Shown in pieces: positions 1 through 13,803 of a stretch of 64,000 nt of DNA (the first letter of the stretch is position 1; every line of letters starts with the position of its first letter). Source of the DNA: Phymorhynchus buccinoides (lineage: Eukaryota > Mollusca > Gastropoda > Neogastropoda > Raphitomidae); assembly GCA_017654935.2 (NCBI GenBank), contig CM065687.1:14634203-14698202 (forward strand). Direction: 5' to 3'. The position numbers and the translations under genes are program-made. Under the pieces are notes generated by a model, which worked only from the letters and a program-made list of their open reading frames with translations, was not told where the DNA came from and ran no database searches.

Positions 1-70
<70 letters not shown>
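1..70. repeat. CT microsatellite
   Basis: (CT)n from the window edge. Confidence 0.95.
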
Positions 71-72
<2 letters not shown>

Positions 73-189
73 ACAAACAAAAGAAAAAAGAAAAGAAAAG
101 AATACCCGCTATGTCATTGGTTGTTTGTCAGCACGTGCAAATCGCACCTGTTCACTCCTTGCCATTTCAAATCGTAAGCTCGCCACTTT

Positions 190-700
190 TCAGTTCGTTG
201 CAGTGCAGCGCATACAACAGCAGCAATTCTTGATGCCTGCACGGAAGCAGCGGGAGCTTTCAACCAGGGGGATTGGGTGTACACCAACTGGAAGGTCCAC
301 TGGCCGGCAGCCATGCACCTTCATATCAACTACAAGGAGGTGCTGGCGTTGGAGCCTGCTGTACAAAGGTGGGCGCCCCTCTGGAGAGACAGAAAGGTGT
401 TTGTACACTCTGACAACCAAGCAGCCGTAGCCATCATCAACAAAGGGTCGTGTAAAAAACCCTTTGTCATGCACTCCCTGCGCAGGGTGTTCTGGCTGTC
501 TGCCATATATAATTTTCGCCTCTGCGCAATTTACTACCCAGGATCGCGCAACTTTATTGCTGACGCGGTGTCCAGACTCCATGAAAGGCAGGGTGTGGCA
601 CGGTTGATGAATTTCTGTGAGCGCTTATAGTGTTTTTCTGTGCATCTCAATTGTAGTGCTGTTATTGCGCATATTGTGTGGGCCAGTCAACCCCCTCCCC

Positions 701-758
<58 letters not shown>

Positions 759-1028
759 CGTGCGCGTGTGCCGTGTGCGTGCGTGATTGTGTGTATGTGT
801 GTGTGTGTGTGTGTGTGTAAATTATGTTCCCCCTTCTGTTTGTTAGCACAGCCTGCCCCACTCCGCCCCCCCCCCCCCCCCCCCCCCCTAAGATTAGTAC
901 GCATATTTTACACAATTGTATCTGTGTGTCGCTCAGAAATGGCAAGACTGATGGAGGACGAGTTGGACAGAGAGGTGGAAAATTACTTCAGCCTTACCTA
1001 TGCGCCATCCACAAAGCAGACTTATACT
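190..1028 (+). mobile_element. DIRS-like retrotransposon relic: RNase H and start of a tyrosine recombinase
   Basis: Frame from about 224 reads LDACTEAAGAFNQGDWVYTN, FVHSDNQAAVAIINKGSC, and YYPGSRNFIADAVSRLHE, a DIRS/Ngaro-type RNase H ending at about 630. 939-1028 reads MARLMEDELDREVENYFSLT then YAPSTKQTYTE, the usual start of the DIRS tyrosine recombinase. Between lie (TG)n and C-runs. The recombinase is cut at about 1029 by the LINE. Confidence 0.8.
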
Positions 1029-2121
1029 GAGAAGAAGAAAAAAAAATGACAGTAGAAGAAGACAGAAAGCCTGGCCCAGCCAGCCAGGTTCCGCTAATCG
1101 GCCCCTAACGTGATGCCGCGCCAAGCGAGAGAATGACCCAGCCAGCCAGGTCCCGCTAATCGGGCCCCAACGTGATGCCGCGCCACTGGGAAAAAGAGGG
1201 GGGGGGGGGAAAAAAAAAAGGAGAGAAAGAGAGAGTGGGGTAAAGTTATTGTGATTTGGAGACCCAGGACACGAAGGTGCCCAAGGTCCCCGCCTCAACA
1301 GCCTGCTCCTGGAGGTTGTTCCATGCCTTGATGGTGCGTGGCAGGAAACTGGCCTGTCTGTATTGTGTGCGGCAGTAGATCTGGGCCAGCTGCTTGGTGT
1401 GGGCTCGACGCTGGCGTTGTGGTGCCGGGGTCAGTTTGTCTTTCATGGTCTTCATGGAAACGAGTTCGTGATGGAGTTTATGCATCATGACAACTCTTGC
1501 TGTTTCTCTTCTTTGTTGCAGTGAGGGCCACTTCAGTTGGAGCATAGATGACACGCTTGATGTGTTTCTGAAGCGGAGAAGTACGAATCTTGCTGCTCGC
1601 CGTTGCACTGCTTCGAGCCTGTTGATGTCCTGTTGCTGGTGAGGGTCCCATACTGTGGAAGCATATTCCAATATGGGACGTACAAATCTCTTGTATGCTT
1701 TTTCTCTGATGGTCTGGGAACTAATTTTCAGGTTTCTTCTAAAAAAACCTAGGGTCCTATTGGCCTTTGAGGAGATGATTTGGATGTGTTTTTTCCAGCT
1801 CAGGTCTCTACTGATGGTGACTCCTAGGTATTTCGCAGAGTCCATAGTTTCAAGCAAGTGGCCATGGAGCACATACCTGCTTTCTTGCATCTGCCTCTTT
1901 CTGGTGACAGGTAAGGTGGTGCATTTTCCAGGATGGAACACCATGTCCCAGCTCTTCTCCCACTCAGCAAGCTGATGGAGGTCATGCTGTAGCTGTTCAT
2001 GGTCCTGGGGCGCCGCTACCACTCTGTACACTGCTGTGTCATCCGCAAAGAGACGGGCTGTCAATGTCAATCTTTCCGGCAAATTGCCTTTTTTTCTATA
2101 AATTCTTACAAAGATTTCCAA
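1029..2121 (-). mobile_element. LINE, 291-codon reverse-transcriptase C-terminal frame
   Basis: 2121-1246 on the minus strand is open and reads ARLFADDTAVYRVV (catalytic FADD), YLGVTISRDLSW, FVRPILEYASTVWDP and RLEAVQRRAARFVL, typical CR1/Jockey ORF2 palm-thumb. It is 5'-truncated before the FADD palm; the 3' UTR carries two copies of a cagccagccaggt-cgctaatcgg block and a GAAGAAGAAAAA tail at about 1030. Confidence 0.85.
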
Positions 2122-2996
2122 AGTTTGCCGTACTCTGCTTTCAGTCGTTTCGCAAAAATGTGTACAGTTTCGTTTTTAAGACACAGCTGAATGACGCCCG
2201 CTGAATGACTGGTTTCGTTTCTAAAAATAACTGTATTTACGGAAGGGGATTCCCGATTTGTCGCCATTTTTTGTTGTGACAGGACTGCCCTTCTATCCAG
2301 GAAATCTTGAAAACAAAAATTCCAGGAGAATGGAGTCTGCTAAAGATTATTGGATATAGATTTGGGGTGACATTTTACTTCTTACAAATTAGTTTAATAC
2401 GTTGTTCATCTATTCATTCTTCTGTGAGATCTCTGAGGTGAGGTCAAAACAGAATTTTATTAGAGAGAAACAAACATTATTCTAGCATCTAGGCGTAGTC
2501 ATAGGCCTAATTATTACGTGTATCCGAATTCGATAGCTTCATGGGTTCTTCTTTTTATTTTTTCAATTAGTCGCCAAAGTCATTATTGATCATTATTGCA
2601 ACTGAAAAGGGTGAAGAGGTGTGTGATTGTGCGATGTAAATTTAGAGTAACTTTATTGTCTTTATTAGGATTCAAATCGATACACAAAAGCCTAGATCTA
2701 TTAGTGAATGCAGAATGGTCAAAACACCAAATGGTTGAGCCAGTTTTCTGCATGTTTCACCTTGAATCGAGTAATGGACGGGGTTAGAATCGGTTTAGGG
2801 CTGTTTTCATCAAAGAAAAATAATGAAAAAATAATCATCGAAGAATTACGAACTGAAAGCCTACTTCGTTCAACGATCGCGCTGTGCACCGCTGCAAAGT
2901 CAGCTAAATAAGTGTCGTAAGCGTTGACGAAAGGAAGACAAGTGACGATCTTAGCATTCAAGTTGTTGCTTTGGGCGGCTGTTTTTAGGGTTTAGG
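2122..2996. other. Upstream stretch, nothing recognised
   Basis: AT-rich, no coding, RNA or repeat family signature. Confidence 0.4.
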
Positions 2997-3000
2997 TTAA

Positions 3001-3241
3001 CCCTTTCATCACCACTGTCGCCTCTTGGCACCACAATGATTTAACACCCATGTCACTAAAAGGCATCAAATGAGGGTCTGGTATCCATTGACCTTATGTT
3101 CTTATTTTGGGAGGTAAGGATCGATAGACCCTATTTTATGCATGTCACAGAGGAATCCCCAATATTGTAGACAAAATCTTTTCTCTACCTAGGTGAATTT
3201 AATGGAAAGTTTTGGCTGAAAAATGGCTGGCGTTCAAAGGG
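3001..3241. mobile_element. TTAA-flanked MITE, CCCTTTCATCACCA family
   Basis: Exact ttaa on both sides (2997-3000, 3242-3245); ccctttcatcaccactgtcg at the left and atggctggcgttcaaaggg at the right. Confidence 0.85.
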
Positions 3242-3245
3242 TTAA

Positions 3246-4152
3246 TACTTTCACTATTCGGCCCTACCATTCAGTACTTTTGACCATTCAGTAATCTCAC
3301 CATTTGGCACCATTTAGCATTTATATTCGGCACCTTTCGGCACCATTCAGTGTTTACACGGACCCTATCCTAACCCTTCCACCCTCACACCCCTCCTTTC
3401 CTATCCCCTAAACCCTGTTAACTCTGCTTACATTGTGTCTTACACCAAACACGGAAAACAAATTAAATAAGAAATTTAAAGGGATTGATAGTGATGTGAT
3501 TAAAATTTAAACACCTGGGGAAAATAAAACAATGTTTTGTTTTGAAAATTAAACAAAACTTTCTGTGCTGGGTGAAGGTTAGCAAGGCCAGTTAACTATT
3601 TAGACAGCTCGACCAAGAACTAGATCTATAATGAAGATTGAATGTAAAGAACAGGAAACGTCTTCCACCCAAACCTAAAATTCTGTTAGATAACTAAAAA
3701 TAATATGTTGACGTTCTGAAGTCCATGGTTGTTGTTCGTAGACTGAATATCTGAAATATTGCACTTTACAGCTCAGGCAATATTTCATTGGTGTTGGGGT
3801 GTTTGTCGTTCAACACCAAAATTCTGTTATGAGTGTCAGTGTTCTACAATTTAAAACTATTACAGTGTTAGTAGTTTCAGAGCCATTTCCTTAAAACGAT
3901 CTTGATTTACCTTGGAATAAACAGCTCTAGGACAATTTTCAAGTTTGAGAAATGACCTTGTAAATAAAAAGCGAAACGAAACCTGCAAACTCTTTGTCAG
4001 TTTGTGTTGGCCTTATGCCCCGGGCCCCCCAAAACAAAGATTGTGTTTCAATATTCAGAGATGTAGAGTGACACCACCCGAACAAACAATAACCTGACTT
4101 CAAAGAAGAAAAGGACCCATCATCAGGCTAACGCGCTTTACTCGTTGCGGAA
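3246..4152. other. Putative 5' flank and leader of gene 1
   Basis: 3250-3370 holds a short cattcagt/catttggcac repeat. No TATA box could be chosen with confidence. The sequence ccatcatcag before gctaacgcgc (4131) could be a 3' splice site of a 5' UTR intron. Confidence 0.4.
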
Positions 4153-4390
4153 ATGAACGGGCCTCACGCGCAGCCAGAAAGCCAGCCGGCATCTGGGGGG
4201 GGGCTGAACAGCGGGGGGATGACGGGGGGCTTTGAGATGGTGTCCCCCGGCCTGGGGGGAGGGGGGGGCGCGGGGGTGTCCCCCCCGAACAGCACGGTGG
4301 GGGTGGTGGGGCTGAGCATGACGGACATCACCCTGGAGCAGGCCCTGGCCCGCATGCACGACCTGATGAGAGAGAACTCTGAACTGAGAG
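4153..4390 (+). CDS. OPTN: Gene 1 exon 1: start codon, Gly-rich leader, start of N-terminal coiled coil
   Basis: Encodes residues 1-79 plus one base (phase 1 donor, GAG|gtatgg). Residues 15-58 are glycine/proline/serine-rich from poly-G tracts and look disordered. FEMV at residues 27-30 fits the aromatic-x-x-aliphatic core of an LC3-interacting motif but lacks flanking acidic residues. The conserved helix begins at ITLEQAL. The ATG is preceded by gcggaa, and no upstream in-frame ATG was needed. Confidence 0.85.
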
Positions 4391-7300
4391 GTATGGCAGT
4401 GTGTGTAGTGTACTGTGTGGTGTTCTATTTTACTGTGTTGTGTTGTATTGTACTGTGTTGTGAAGTATTGTACTGTGTTGGGTTGTGATGTATTGTGCCG
4501 GGTTGTATTGTGCTGTGTTATATTTTGTTGTAGTGTATTGTGTTGTATTGTACTGTGTTGTGTTGTAATATGTGTTGTGTTGTGTTGTATTGTGCCGTGT
4601 TGTGTTGTAATAACATGTATTGTACTGTACTGTGTTGTATTGTACTGTGTTGTGATATGTATTGTACTGTGTTGTGATATGTATTGTACTGTGTGGTGTT
4701 GTGTTTATTGTTTTATTTTATTGGAGCAGGCCCTGGCCCGCATGCACAACCTGATGTGAGAGAACTCTGAACTGAGAGGTACGGCAGTGCGTGTAGTGTA
4801 CTATGTTGTGTTCTATTGTACTGTGTTGTATTGTAATGTACATTGTGTGCAGAATGCCTCAAAGAGAACAACGAGATGATGAAGAAGCAGTTTGACACGC
4901 TGTCACAGTGGAAGCAGAAGGTGCACGATGCCAACGTGCTGAACCGCGAGAAGTTTGAACAGACGCGGGCTCTCATCACCGCACTGCGCTCAGAGAACGA
5001 AGAGCTCCAGACCAAAGCCAAGGACAATGCCGACAAAGAGGTGTGTCTGTGTCTCTGTGTCTGTCTGTCTATATCGTTTCTTTCTCTACATTCTGAGACA
5101 CAAGAGCTCCAGACCAAAAGTCAGAGGAGTGCTGACATAGGGGTCTCTGTGTCTGTCTGTCTATATCGTTTCTTTCCCTACATTCTGAGACACAAGAGCT
5201 CCAGACCAAAAGTCAGAGGAGTGCTGACATAGGGGTCTCTGTGTCTGTCTGTCTATATCATTTATTTCCCTACGTTCTGAGACACAAGAGCTCCAGACCA
5301 AAAGTCAGAGGGAGTGCTGACATAGGGGTGTCTGTGTCTGTCTGTCTATATCGTTTATTTCCCTACGTTCTGAGACACAAGAGCTCCAGACCAAAAGTCT
5401 GAGGGAGCGCTGACATAGGGGTGTCTGTGTCTGTCTGTCTATATCATTTCTTTCTCTACGTTCTGAGACGCAAGAGCTCCAGACCAAAAGTCAGAGGGAA
5501 CGCTGACATGGGGGTGTCTGTGTCTGTCTGTCTATATCATTTCTTTCCCTACATTCTGAGACGCAAGAGCTCCAGACCAAAAGTCAGAGGGAGTGCTGAC
5601 ATAGGGGTGTCTGTGTCTGTCTGTCTGTCTATATCATTTATTTCTCTACGTTCTGAGACACAAGAGCTCCAGACCAAAAGTCAGAGGGAACGCTGACATG
5701 GGGGTGTCTGTGTCTGTCTGTCTTTATGATGAGTATATCATTTCTTTCCCTGCGTTCTGAGACACAAGAGCTCCAGACCAAAAGTTAGAGGGAGTGCTGA
5801 CATAGGGGTCTGTGTCTGTCTGTCTATATCATTTATTTCCCTACATTCTGAGACGCAAGAGCTCCAGACCAAAAGTCAGAGGGTGCGCTGACATAGGGGT
5901 GTCTGTGTCTCTGTGTCTGTCTGTCTATATCGTTTATTTCCCTACATTCTGAGACACAAGAGCTCCAGACCAAAAGTCAGAGGGAACGCTGACATGGGGG
6001 TGTCTGTGTCTGTCTGTCTGTCTATATCGTTTATTTCCCTACATTCTGAGACGCAAGAGCTCCAGACCAAAAGTCAGAGGGAACGCTGACATGGGGGTGT
6101 CTGTGTCTGTCTGTCTGTCTATATCATTTATTTCCCTACATTCTGAGACGCAAGAGCTCCAGACCAAAAGTCAGAGGGTGCGCTGACATAGGGGTGTCTG
6201 TGTCTCTGTGTCTGTCTGTCTATATCGTTTATTTCCCTACATTCTGAGACACAAGAGCTCCAGACCAAAAGTCAGAGGATGCGCTGACATAGGGGTGTCT
6301 GTGTCTCTGTGTCTGTCTGTCTATATCGTTTATTTCCCTACATTCTGAGACACAAGAGCTCCAGACCAAAAGTCAGAGGGAGTGCTGACATAGGGGTCTC
6401 TGTGTCTGTCTGTCTTTATGATGAGTATATAATTTATTTCCCTGCGTTCTGAGACACAAGAGCTCCAGACCAAAAGTTAGAGGGAGTGCTGACATAGGGG
6501 TGTCTGTGTCTGTCTGTCTATATGATGAGTATATCATTTCTTTCCCTGCTTTCTGAGACACAAGAGCTCCAGGCCAAAAGTCAGAGGGAGTGCTGACATA
6601 GGGGTGTCTGTGTCTGTCTGTCTGTCTATATCATTTATTTCCCTACGTTCTGAGACACAAGAGCTCCAGACCAATAGTCAGAGGGAACGCTAACATAGGG
6701 GTGTCTGTGTCTGTCTGTCTGTCTATATCATTTATTTCCCTATGTTCTGAGACACAAGAGCTCCAGACCAAAAGTCAGAGGGAACGCTAACATAGGGGTG
6801 TCTGTGTCTCTGTGTCTGCCTCTCTGTCTGTCTCATCACCAATGTCAGGGAGAATGCCGACAAAGACTTGAAAGAGGTCTGTACTTTCATTTGTTTGTCG
6901 GTGTGTCTCGTCTTATTTCTGCCCTGCCCTCCAAGAGCAAAAAACTTGCGACCAGAGACAGAGAGAATGCTGTCTGTATGTTTATCTGTCTGTCTGTTTG
7001 TCTGTCTAATCACCACCCTGTGCTCTGATAATGCAGAAATCCAGACCAGCAGCAGACAGGTCTGTGTGTCTGTCTGTCTGTCTGTGTGTCTGGCTACCTT
7101 GGGGTACATTTCTGGCAATGTCTGTTTTTGTGTGTGTATTTCTCCACGTGTCCAAACTGCTCTGTCCTCTGAAGGGCCATCCACTGAAATCGCACGACTG
7201 TATGAAACGATTCGATCATTTGATGTCCAAGAACAAATAGGATTGGCGCATCAAGATCACGTGATTGAATTGTATCGTACAGTCGTGCGATTTTAGTGGA

Positions 7301-10300
7301 CGTGTGGCTGGCCCTCGAGTCTCTCCCTTACTTTTGAATTGTGTTCACCAGTTTCAGTTTGTTAACTTTATCATAAATTTGCAGATTGGACCGTTTTACT
7401 GTTTTGTGTTTGTATGACTGATAAAGGCAAGCGTGTCAAAACTGTTCTTGTGTCTCGTGAATACACTTGTTGTGTACCGTAATTAGTGGACTATAAGCTG
7501 CAACTTCCCTCCCCCCCCCCCCCCTGTGGCTAGTACAGTGCCGCGACCTAAGCATTACCGAAAGTGAAAGTAAACTCAACTCAGTGGCATCCTTGATTCA
7601 GACCTTTGATCTGTGGCCTTGTTCACTGTTGACGACAAAGGAAATCACCTTGAATTTGGTTTATTTTTCACAAAATGACGATCTGTTTCGCGGTCCGACA
7701 CTTTCGTTTTGGCAGTCAACACACCCGCGATCAACTCTCGACTCAACTGGAAGCGGACATCGTGCTTCGCCACGCTTCCGCGGCTTATGCTTCGACGCAG
7801 CTTATGCTATCTAGAACTTCGAAGAATTAGTTCCATCCGCCGTTTCCTCTCTCAAGATGCCCTGAAGACTCTAGTATGTGCTTTTGTCCTGTCTCGCCTT
7901 GACTACTGTAACTCACTTCTTGCTGGCTGTCCATCAATTCTCATCTCTAAGCTCCTAACGGGTCCAGAATAATGCTGCTCGTCTCATTTCTTGCTCCCCT
8001 AGGTACGATCACATCACTCCGGTTCTTCGTTCCCTACATTGGCTCCCAGTTCAATCACGTATTGACTACAAAATTCTCCTCCTTGCCTTCAAGTCACTGA
8101 ATGATCAAGCTCCCCTGTATCTCTCTGATCTTCTTCATCTCTATGTCCCAGCTCGCCAACTACGTTCGTCTTCTGATTCTCGTCTCCTTTCCATTCCCTC
8201 CATCCATCTCAAATCTGCTGGCCAACGTTCTTTTTCTTGTCAAGCACCATCTCTGTGGAATTCTCTGCCTTCTCTCCGACACTCCAACTCAGTCTCCTCA
8301 TTCAAAACCTCTCTTAAAACCCATCTTTTTCCTGCTGCGCCCTAAATATTTGATCAGTTGTCTATCGTTGTGTGCACGTGAGGGAAGATTGAATAAGAGG
8401 TTTGTGCTGTGTTTTGTGGTGCGTGTGTGTGCGTGTGTGAGAGTGTGTGTGTGTGTTTGTGTGTTGTGTGTGTGTGTGTGAGCATGAATGTGTGCATACA
8501 TGTGTGCTTGTGTGTATTTAGGTTTTGTGGGTTGTGTGTGCACGCATGTGTGTGTGCGTGTCTGTATGTCTGTCTGCGTGCGTACATTGTGTGTGAGGGT
8601 GTTTGTGTATGTGTGTTGGTGTATGTGGTCAGTCCATGCGGCTTGGTTGTGTGGCTTACCGAATGGGGTATGAACGAGTTGAGTCGATAATTGTGTGTGT
8701 GTGCGTGTGCATGGTGTGTGTGTGTTAGAGAGTTGCTTTGTATATGCGCTGTTGCTGGTTGGTGTCACTCTTGAATGCTGTTTTTTGTTGTCTGTTGATG
8801 AATAATTGATTGTAAAGCACTTTGGGCTCATCTGAGGTAAAGCGCTGTATAAATGTACTATTATTATTATTATTTTGCGTTACTTTAAATAATAAAAAAA
8901 TGTTTAAAGTAGGGGGTGCGGCTTATATTGCGAAGCGGCTTATAGTCCGTGAATTATGATACCGTATTTTTCGGACTATAAGACGATATTTTTTTCTCCA
9001 ATTTTGACCTATGCGCCTAATAAACGAGGGCGCCCTATAAGTGAACAAAATCGTGAGAAGAGAGGCAACCATTGCCGTGTTCAGTACAGTCTACTGTAAG
9101 TCACAACATCGAAAGTGGTAACGAGTCGCCGATACGACGAATACTCACGTTAAAATGCTTCAAAATCCCTGTTATAATGCGAGATACCATCCAACAGATG
9201 CCACAACCCTTCATTGGATGTAAAAAGCATCATTGTAGAGCTTAAAATGCCATAATTCTACCAGTTTTCGCGAATAATTGTCCAAACACAACAACCGGAA
9301 GTCACAAAAACCGAAGTTTCGATTATTTGAGAAGGGAGCCAACTCTCGTTTATGACAACAGTAATGGCGGTCGGTAAGCGTTTACAGGACGTGTACAGGC
9401 TTCAAACTTCGACTTTGTAAACGAGGGCGCCTTTTATTTTAATTTTTTCAGATATTTCTTGAAAGGATGGAAGTTCAGTTTAACGTCGCGTATCGGCTTT
9501 CACCATGTACGATGGTATATTTCTTGAAAATTGCCCTATTCGCTTTATACACAGCAGCGCCTAATGAGCCGAAAAATACAGTATTTGTTTATATGGTTTC
9601 TGCGCCTGTCTTTCCCTCTAAAATGAGTCTTCGTCGTGTCTCTTTCTGTTTCTGTGTCAAGGCATCTTTATCATCCTGATTTCATAACCATGTGACGATC
9701 TGACGCGTGTTTAAACAGGACTCGCTGAGCGGCAAGATAAAGACGCTGGAAACGGAACTGAACACCCTGAAAACGGCCAAAGCGGCCAGTGACCAGCTGG
9801 CCTTTAACGTGGTCAAGCAGGCCGAGGAGCAAGGGGTGGAGGTGGGGGAGGAGGAGACACAGATGAGAGAAACGGTCAGTACGCATGTTTTGTTTGTTTG
9901 TGCATTTACTGAAGGTGCTCACTAGTGTAAATTTCCTTTATTAAGTTTTATTTAAATAAGTTAAAAGGCTCTTTTCTTTTTCTGAGTTCCCGAGCGATGG
10001 CGGTCAACAATAGGCAAAACCTGTACCAGTCAGGGCTCCCAGGGACCCCCAGTTGAGGGTCTGTGTAGTACTAAAAGCCCTAAGGACCCTCTACAAGAAT
10101 GTGCAGGGGGTCCCAGGGATGCGCTATAAAAAAAAAAGGGCAAAGTAACAAACCATAGTCTTTCCAGAACTGTGTTACGCTTTTCAGATTTTGTTTTTAA
10201 AAGTAGGGGGTGCGGCTTATATTACGAAGCGGCTTGCAGTCCGTGAATTACGGTACTTGATACCTTCCTTCCTTCCTTCCTTCCCCCCCCCCCCAGGTGT

Positions 10301-13300
10301 ACGTGGCCAGTGCGGACAAGGAGGAGCGCATCCTGGAGCTGGAGGAGGAGGTGAACCGGCTGGGGGCGGAGCTGGAGCAGGGCAAGGACCGCACCCACAA
10401 CCTGGAGCACGACAACGCCCAGTTCCGCGCCAACACCGAGCACCTCCTCAAGGACCTGGAATCGGTCAGGGTTTGGTTTAATCCCTTTGCCGCCAGCTAT
10501 TTTTTAGCCAAAATTATCCAATAAACTTACATTGGGTAAAGAAAAGATTTTGTCTGAAATATGGGGGATTCTTTTACTACATGTTTAACCCTTTCACCGC
10601 CAACGTCGCATTTTTGCACCACAATGATTTAACACCCACGTTACTAAAAGGCATCAAATCAGGGTCTGCTATCCAAAGACCCTGTTCTCTTCATTTTGGG
10701 AGGTGGGGATAGGCCTTACTTTATATATGTCACAGAAGAATCCCCAATACTGCAGATGGATTTTTTTGTTCTTCTTCTTTCCTGTAGAGCAACCACAGTC
10801 ACTTCTGACTATTCTGTCGCTGTAACTTTAGGGGAATCTGCGGAAATGCACACTGAGGTACTACTGAGAAGAAGAAAAAAAATTGACAGTAGAAGAAGAC
10901 AGAAAGCCTGGCCCAGCCAGCCAGGTTCCGCTAATTGGCCCCTAACGTGATGCCGCGCCAAGCGAGAGAATGACCCAGCCAGCCAGGTCCCGCTAATCGG
11001 GCCCCAACGTGATGCCGCGCCACTGGGAAAAAGAGGGGGGAAGAAAGAAAAAAAAGAGAGAGAGGTGGGGTGGGGTAAAGTTATTGTGATTTGGAGACCC
11101 AGGACACGAAGGTGCCCAAGGTCCCCGCCTCAACCTACCTAGGTAAATTTAATGGACATTTATGGCTGAAATATGGCTGGCGGTCAAAGGGTTAAACAAC
11201 TTTGTATCCAGTGTCAAGTACGAGGTACTCTTACAATACAACGAGTACAGTTAGAGCAGCAACAAGGTTACCCCTTTCGGCGCCAGACATTTTTTCAGCC
11301 AAAATTTACCATTAAATTTAACTGGGTAGAGAAAAGATTTCGTCTGCAATATTGGGGATTCCTCTTTGACGTGCATAAAATAGGGCTTATCCTTACCTAC
11401 CAAAATAAAGAACATAAGGTCACTGGATACCAGACCCTCATTTGATGCCTTTTAGTGACATGGGTGCCAAATCATTGTGGTGCCAAGAGGCGACAGTGGT
11501 GATCGCCGCCAGCCACGTTTTAGCCAAAATTATCCATTAAACTTACATGGGTAAAGAAAAGATTTTTGTCTGAAATATTGGGGATTCCTTTACTACATGT
11601 TTTTAAAAAAAGGCCTACCCTTAACTCCCCAAATCAAGAACACAAAAATCATTGGATGACACTAAACAGACCCTGAATTCAAGGTTTTTAATGACATGGG
11701 TGGTGCATAAATGCGATGTTGGCAGCGAAAGGGTTAAACAACTTGTTATTCAATGTCAAGTAGTACTTAAATACAACAAGTACAGTTAGAGTAGCAACAA
11801 GCTTAAAGCTTATAGTGTGCTCGTTTTCAGGGTTTCATCATCATTGTCATCGAGGTCATCATCTTCATCATTATCATCGACATTGTTGCCGTCATCTTCA
11901 TCACCATTGTTATGTTCATCATCATCATCGTCGTTGCTGTCGTCAATATCATCACAAGCACGATCATCATCATTATTGTCATCCCCCTGCTCGTCCTCAT
12001 CATCTGTGTTGTTGTCATCAATGTTCATCACCATCATCATCATGACTCTATTGTATTTTATAGCATTGTATTATACATGAAACACAAGACATTCAGGTAG
12101 TATTTGGTCCTTTTATTGAGGCTCAACATGATACATACGTTATCAATGTAAAAAGAAAGACTGACAGACAGCAAGCAAATAGTAAGAGTATTATATATAA
12201 TGGATTGCTCCCTGTAACATTCAGGTTGACCTCAGTAACAGAACTCATCCCTTGTTTAGCCCCGACCTTTTCATACACCACATGTGATGCATTTGCTTCA
12301 AGGGAAGTAAATCTGTATGCACACCATACCTTGGTCACTTCTAAACTCGCTTCGCTCCCTTAGATCACAATTTTGCCTCTGAGTTTCCTTTTTTAGTGGT
12401 TTGTTGTGGGGAAGTCAATCAGTGTAAAGAGTTTTTCTATATAAAGTATATATATAAAAAAAAGTCTGATCTACCACTTCCCTATGTCTAAACCTGAAGT
12501 AAAAACCTGTAATCTTCCTTCATTTCTCCTTTTGTTTGTGTATGTTTTGTTTGTGTGCATGGCTGGAGTGATTTGTGAGTTTTTTTAATAATTCAAAATC
12601 ATTGCGATGCGAATGAGTTAACGTGCACAAAATTGGGACATCCTGCAGGAGAACCAGGCCTGGAGACAGGAGACAGTTCTCTTTGTTTTCTTCTTCCTCT
12701 TTCTCATCACCATCATCATCTTCCTTCTCTTGCTCATCTTCTTTTCTCACCATCGTCATTTCCATCATTATTATCATCATCACCACCATCATCATCGTGG
12801 TGATTTTTTTGTAAAACGCTTAGCAATGAAATGGTGCTAAAACCACAGAAAACGCCTTAGAAATTTAACCCCTTGACTGCCACCAACGTATTACGTACAT
12901 ACCTGATGACATCACTGATGAAGAGGAATAGTCCTGATATGCTGGCTTTTGCTCTTGCACAATCAAGATATCTATATCCCCAGACCATTTTTCCAGATTG
13001 TCTCTATCAGTTGTCTTTTTCACAATTTCATGGCATGGTTTGCCCAATGATTTTTTCTTTAATTTTCTCTGGCAGTCAAGGGGTTGAATTTCATTAGCAT
13101 TATGATGGAGGTCAGAATGAGGAGGATCATTCTGATTGATTATTTTGATGATGATGATAGTGATGTGTGCAAGGTGTGTGTGTGTGTGCAAGGTGTGTTC
13201 TGCGCGCATGCAGGCCTCTGTGTGTGTGTCTGTGTGTATGTCTCTGTGTGTGTGCGTGCGCGTGTATGTGCGATATGTTTAAGTATATGTGTGTATGTAT

Positions 13301-13772
13301 GTGTGTATGTATGTGGTGTGCATGTATGTGTGTATCTTTGTGACATGTGCGTGTATATCAAAGGGTTCATGTGTAATATGTGTTCATGTGAACATATAAT
13401 TTATTTTATGTTAGCATTTTTGTTTCATTTCAAACTTGTTTTAGGCCTTTTGTAAGTAGTAGTAGTAGTTGCTGTTGTTATTGATTGTTATCTGCACTTG
13501 CTGATAATGTTACTGATATCTGTTTCATGTTGTTGTTCTATTTTGTTATGTGTAAAGCGCCCTGTAGCCTACTTTGTAGGATGGGCGCTATATACATTTT
13601 CCCCATTACAGTGAAACCTCCCTTATAAAACTTCCCATTATAAGACTCCCTCCCATATAAGATCTATTCTCTGAGACATTGCCGTTCTTTGTAAGCATTA
13701 AAATTACCTCCCTTATAAGACCCCTCCCTCAATTGGGATGATTTTTTAAGGTCTTATTAGGGAGATTCTACT

Positions 13773-13803
<31 letters not shown>

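Noticed and set aside
617..1049. Cys/Val-rich and His/Thr-rich open frames over (TG)n
   Set aside because: Low-complexity translation of a microsatellite; no start context or family resemblance.
8298..8831. 177-codon His/Thr-rich minus-strand frame
   Set aside because: Antisense of the TG-rich LINE 3' region.
11810..12100. Asp- and Ser-rich frames at the CAT repeat
   Set aside because: Trinucleotide repeat artefacts on both strands.
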